A stretch of 64,000 nt of DNA from Geitlerinema sp. PCC 9228 (lineage in GTDB: Bacteria > Cyanobacteriota > Cyanobacteriia > Cyanobacteriales > PCC-9228), in NCBI RefSeq assembly GCF_001870905.1, contig NZ_LNDC01000103.1:24088-88087 (forward strand). The letters run 5' to 3'. The translations under genes were made by a program, and so were the position numbers. Position 1 is the stretch's first letter. Each line of letters begins with the position of its first letter. Below the pieces are notes generated by a model. It was not told where the DNA came from, did no database searches, and saw only the letters and a program-made list of their open reading frames with translations. This document shows positions 63,927 to 64,000 of this stretch, in pieces.

Positions 63927-64000
63927 GACCCCGCGCTAAAGCGACGGGGCTTGGGAACAGCCAGGTTCCCGTAGTAGTGGCTAGACCAAGAGCCGATAGT
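63927..64000 (-). mobile_element. Possible end of an IS200/IS605-type element (tnpB 3' region)
   Basis: Two tandem hairpins: CCCCG/CGGGG around CGCTAAAGCG (63929-63949) and GGGAAC/GTTCCC (63953-63970). The first (in reverse, GCTTTAGCGCGGGG) is the kind seen at the 3' end of cyanobacterial tnpB genes, where an omega-RNA scaffold lies. The element would continue past the window edge. No tnpB coding part is visible, so this is pattern recognition only. Confidence 0.4.

Overview
This window is chromosomal DNA from a cyanobacterium. Diagnostic genes are psaC (photosystem I iron-sulfur subunit), petJ (cytochrome c6), a GUN4-domain protein, a CikA-type circadian input kinase, a cyAbrB-type regulator, the Ycf46-like AAA ATPase with its DUF1257 (Ycf35) partner, and a DgdA-like galactolipid synthase. 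The octamer GCGATCGC (HIP1) is scattered through genes and gaps alike, as in many cyanobacteria. No rRNA or tRNA gene, CRISPR array, complete insertion sequence or prophage was recognised. The genus cannot be fixed from the sequence; the gene set would fit a filamentous, Oscillatoriales-like strain.

Layout. 1-3.3 kb: a histidine-kinase-like protein with a degenerate ATPase domain, a cyAbrB regulator and a cysteine-free Rrf2 regulator. 3.9-7.2 kb: a large PAS/GGDEF/EAL cyclic-di-GMP enzyme with intact motifs. 7.2-9.4 kb: the arsenosugar pair arsM-arsS, separated by a perfect 78-bp tandem duplication. 9.5-11.7 kb: an OmpR-type two-component pair (ManS/ManR-like). 12-14.7 kb: rsmG and a Ser/Thr kinase with a polytopic membrane tail. 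15-17.6 kb: a stress-operon-like set (RHH/zinc-ribbon protein, AAA ATPase, DUF1257). 17.7-22.1 kb: two tiny membrane proteins, hflX (apparently starting at ATC), grxC, gshB and a GUN4-domain gene. 22.3-33 kb: mostly housekeeping (gpsA, ctp protease, deoC-recO, an MFS transporter, a dgdA-like gene). 33-38.9 kb: an orphan dndE, a minimal ParB-like gene, a flippase, a pentapeptide protein, an AEC transporter and a GH10 xylanase lipoprotein. 39.2-45 kb: a kinase-TPR gene and a tight two-gene P-loop/STAND NTPase operon. 45-53 kb: a DUF3352 protein, a PEBP-like protein, dprA, cikA and a phosphoesterase. 53-59.2 kb: HAD phosphatase, glmS, an MGDG-synthase-type glycosyltransferase, a radical SAM protein and psaC. 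59.6-63.8 kb: pcrA, an orphan C5 DNA methyltransferase and petJ. The right edge looks like the end of an IS200/IS605-type element.

The best candidates for something undescribed are the two-gene NTPase operon (40.8-45.0 kb), the solitary dndE facing a ParB-like gene (33.0-33.9 kb), the non-canonical hflX start, and the repeat families (a MITE-like pair with shared terminal inverted repeats, and 8-bp tandem arrays in opposite orientation around the radical SAM-psaC segment). Functions are assigned from protein motifs by eye; no database search was run.
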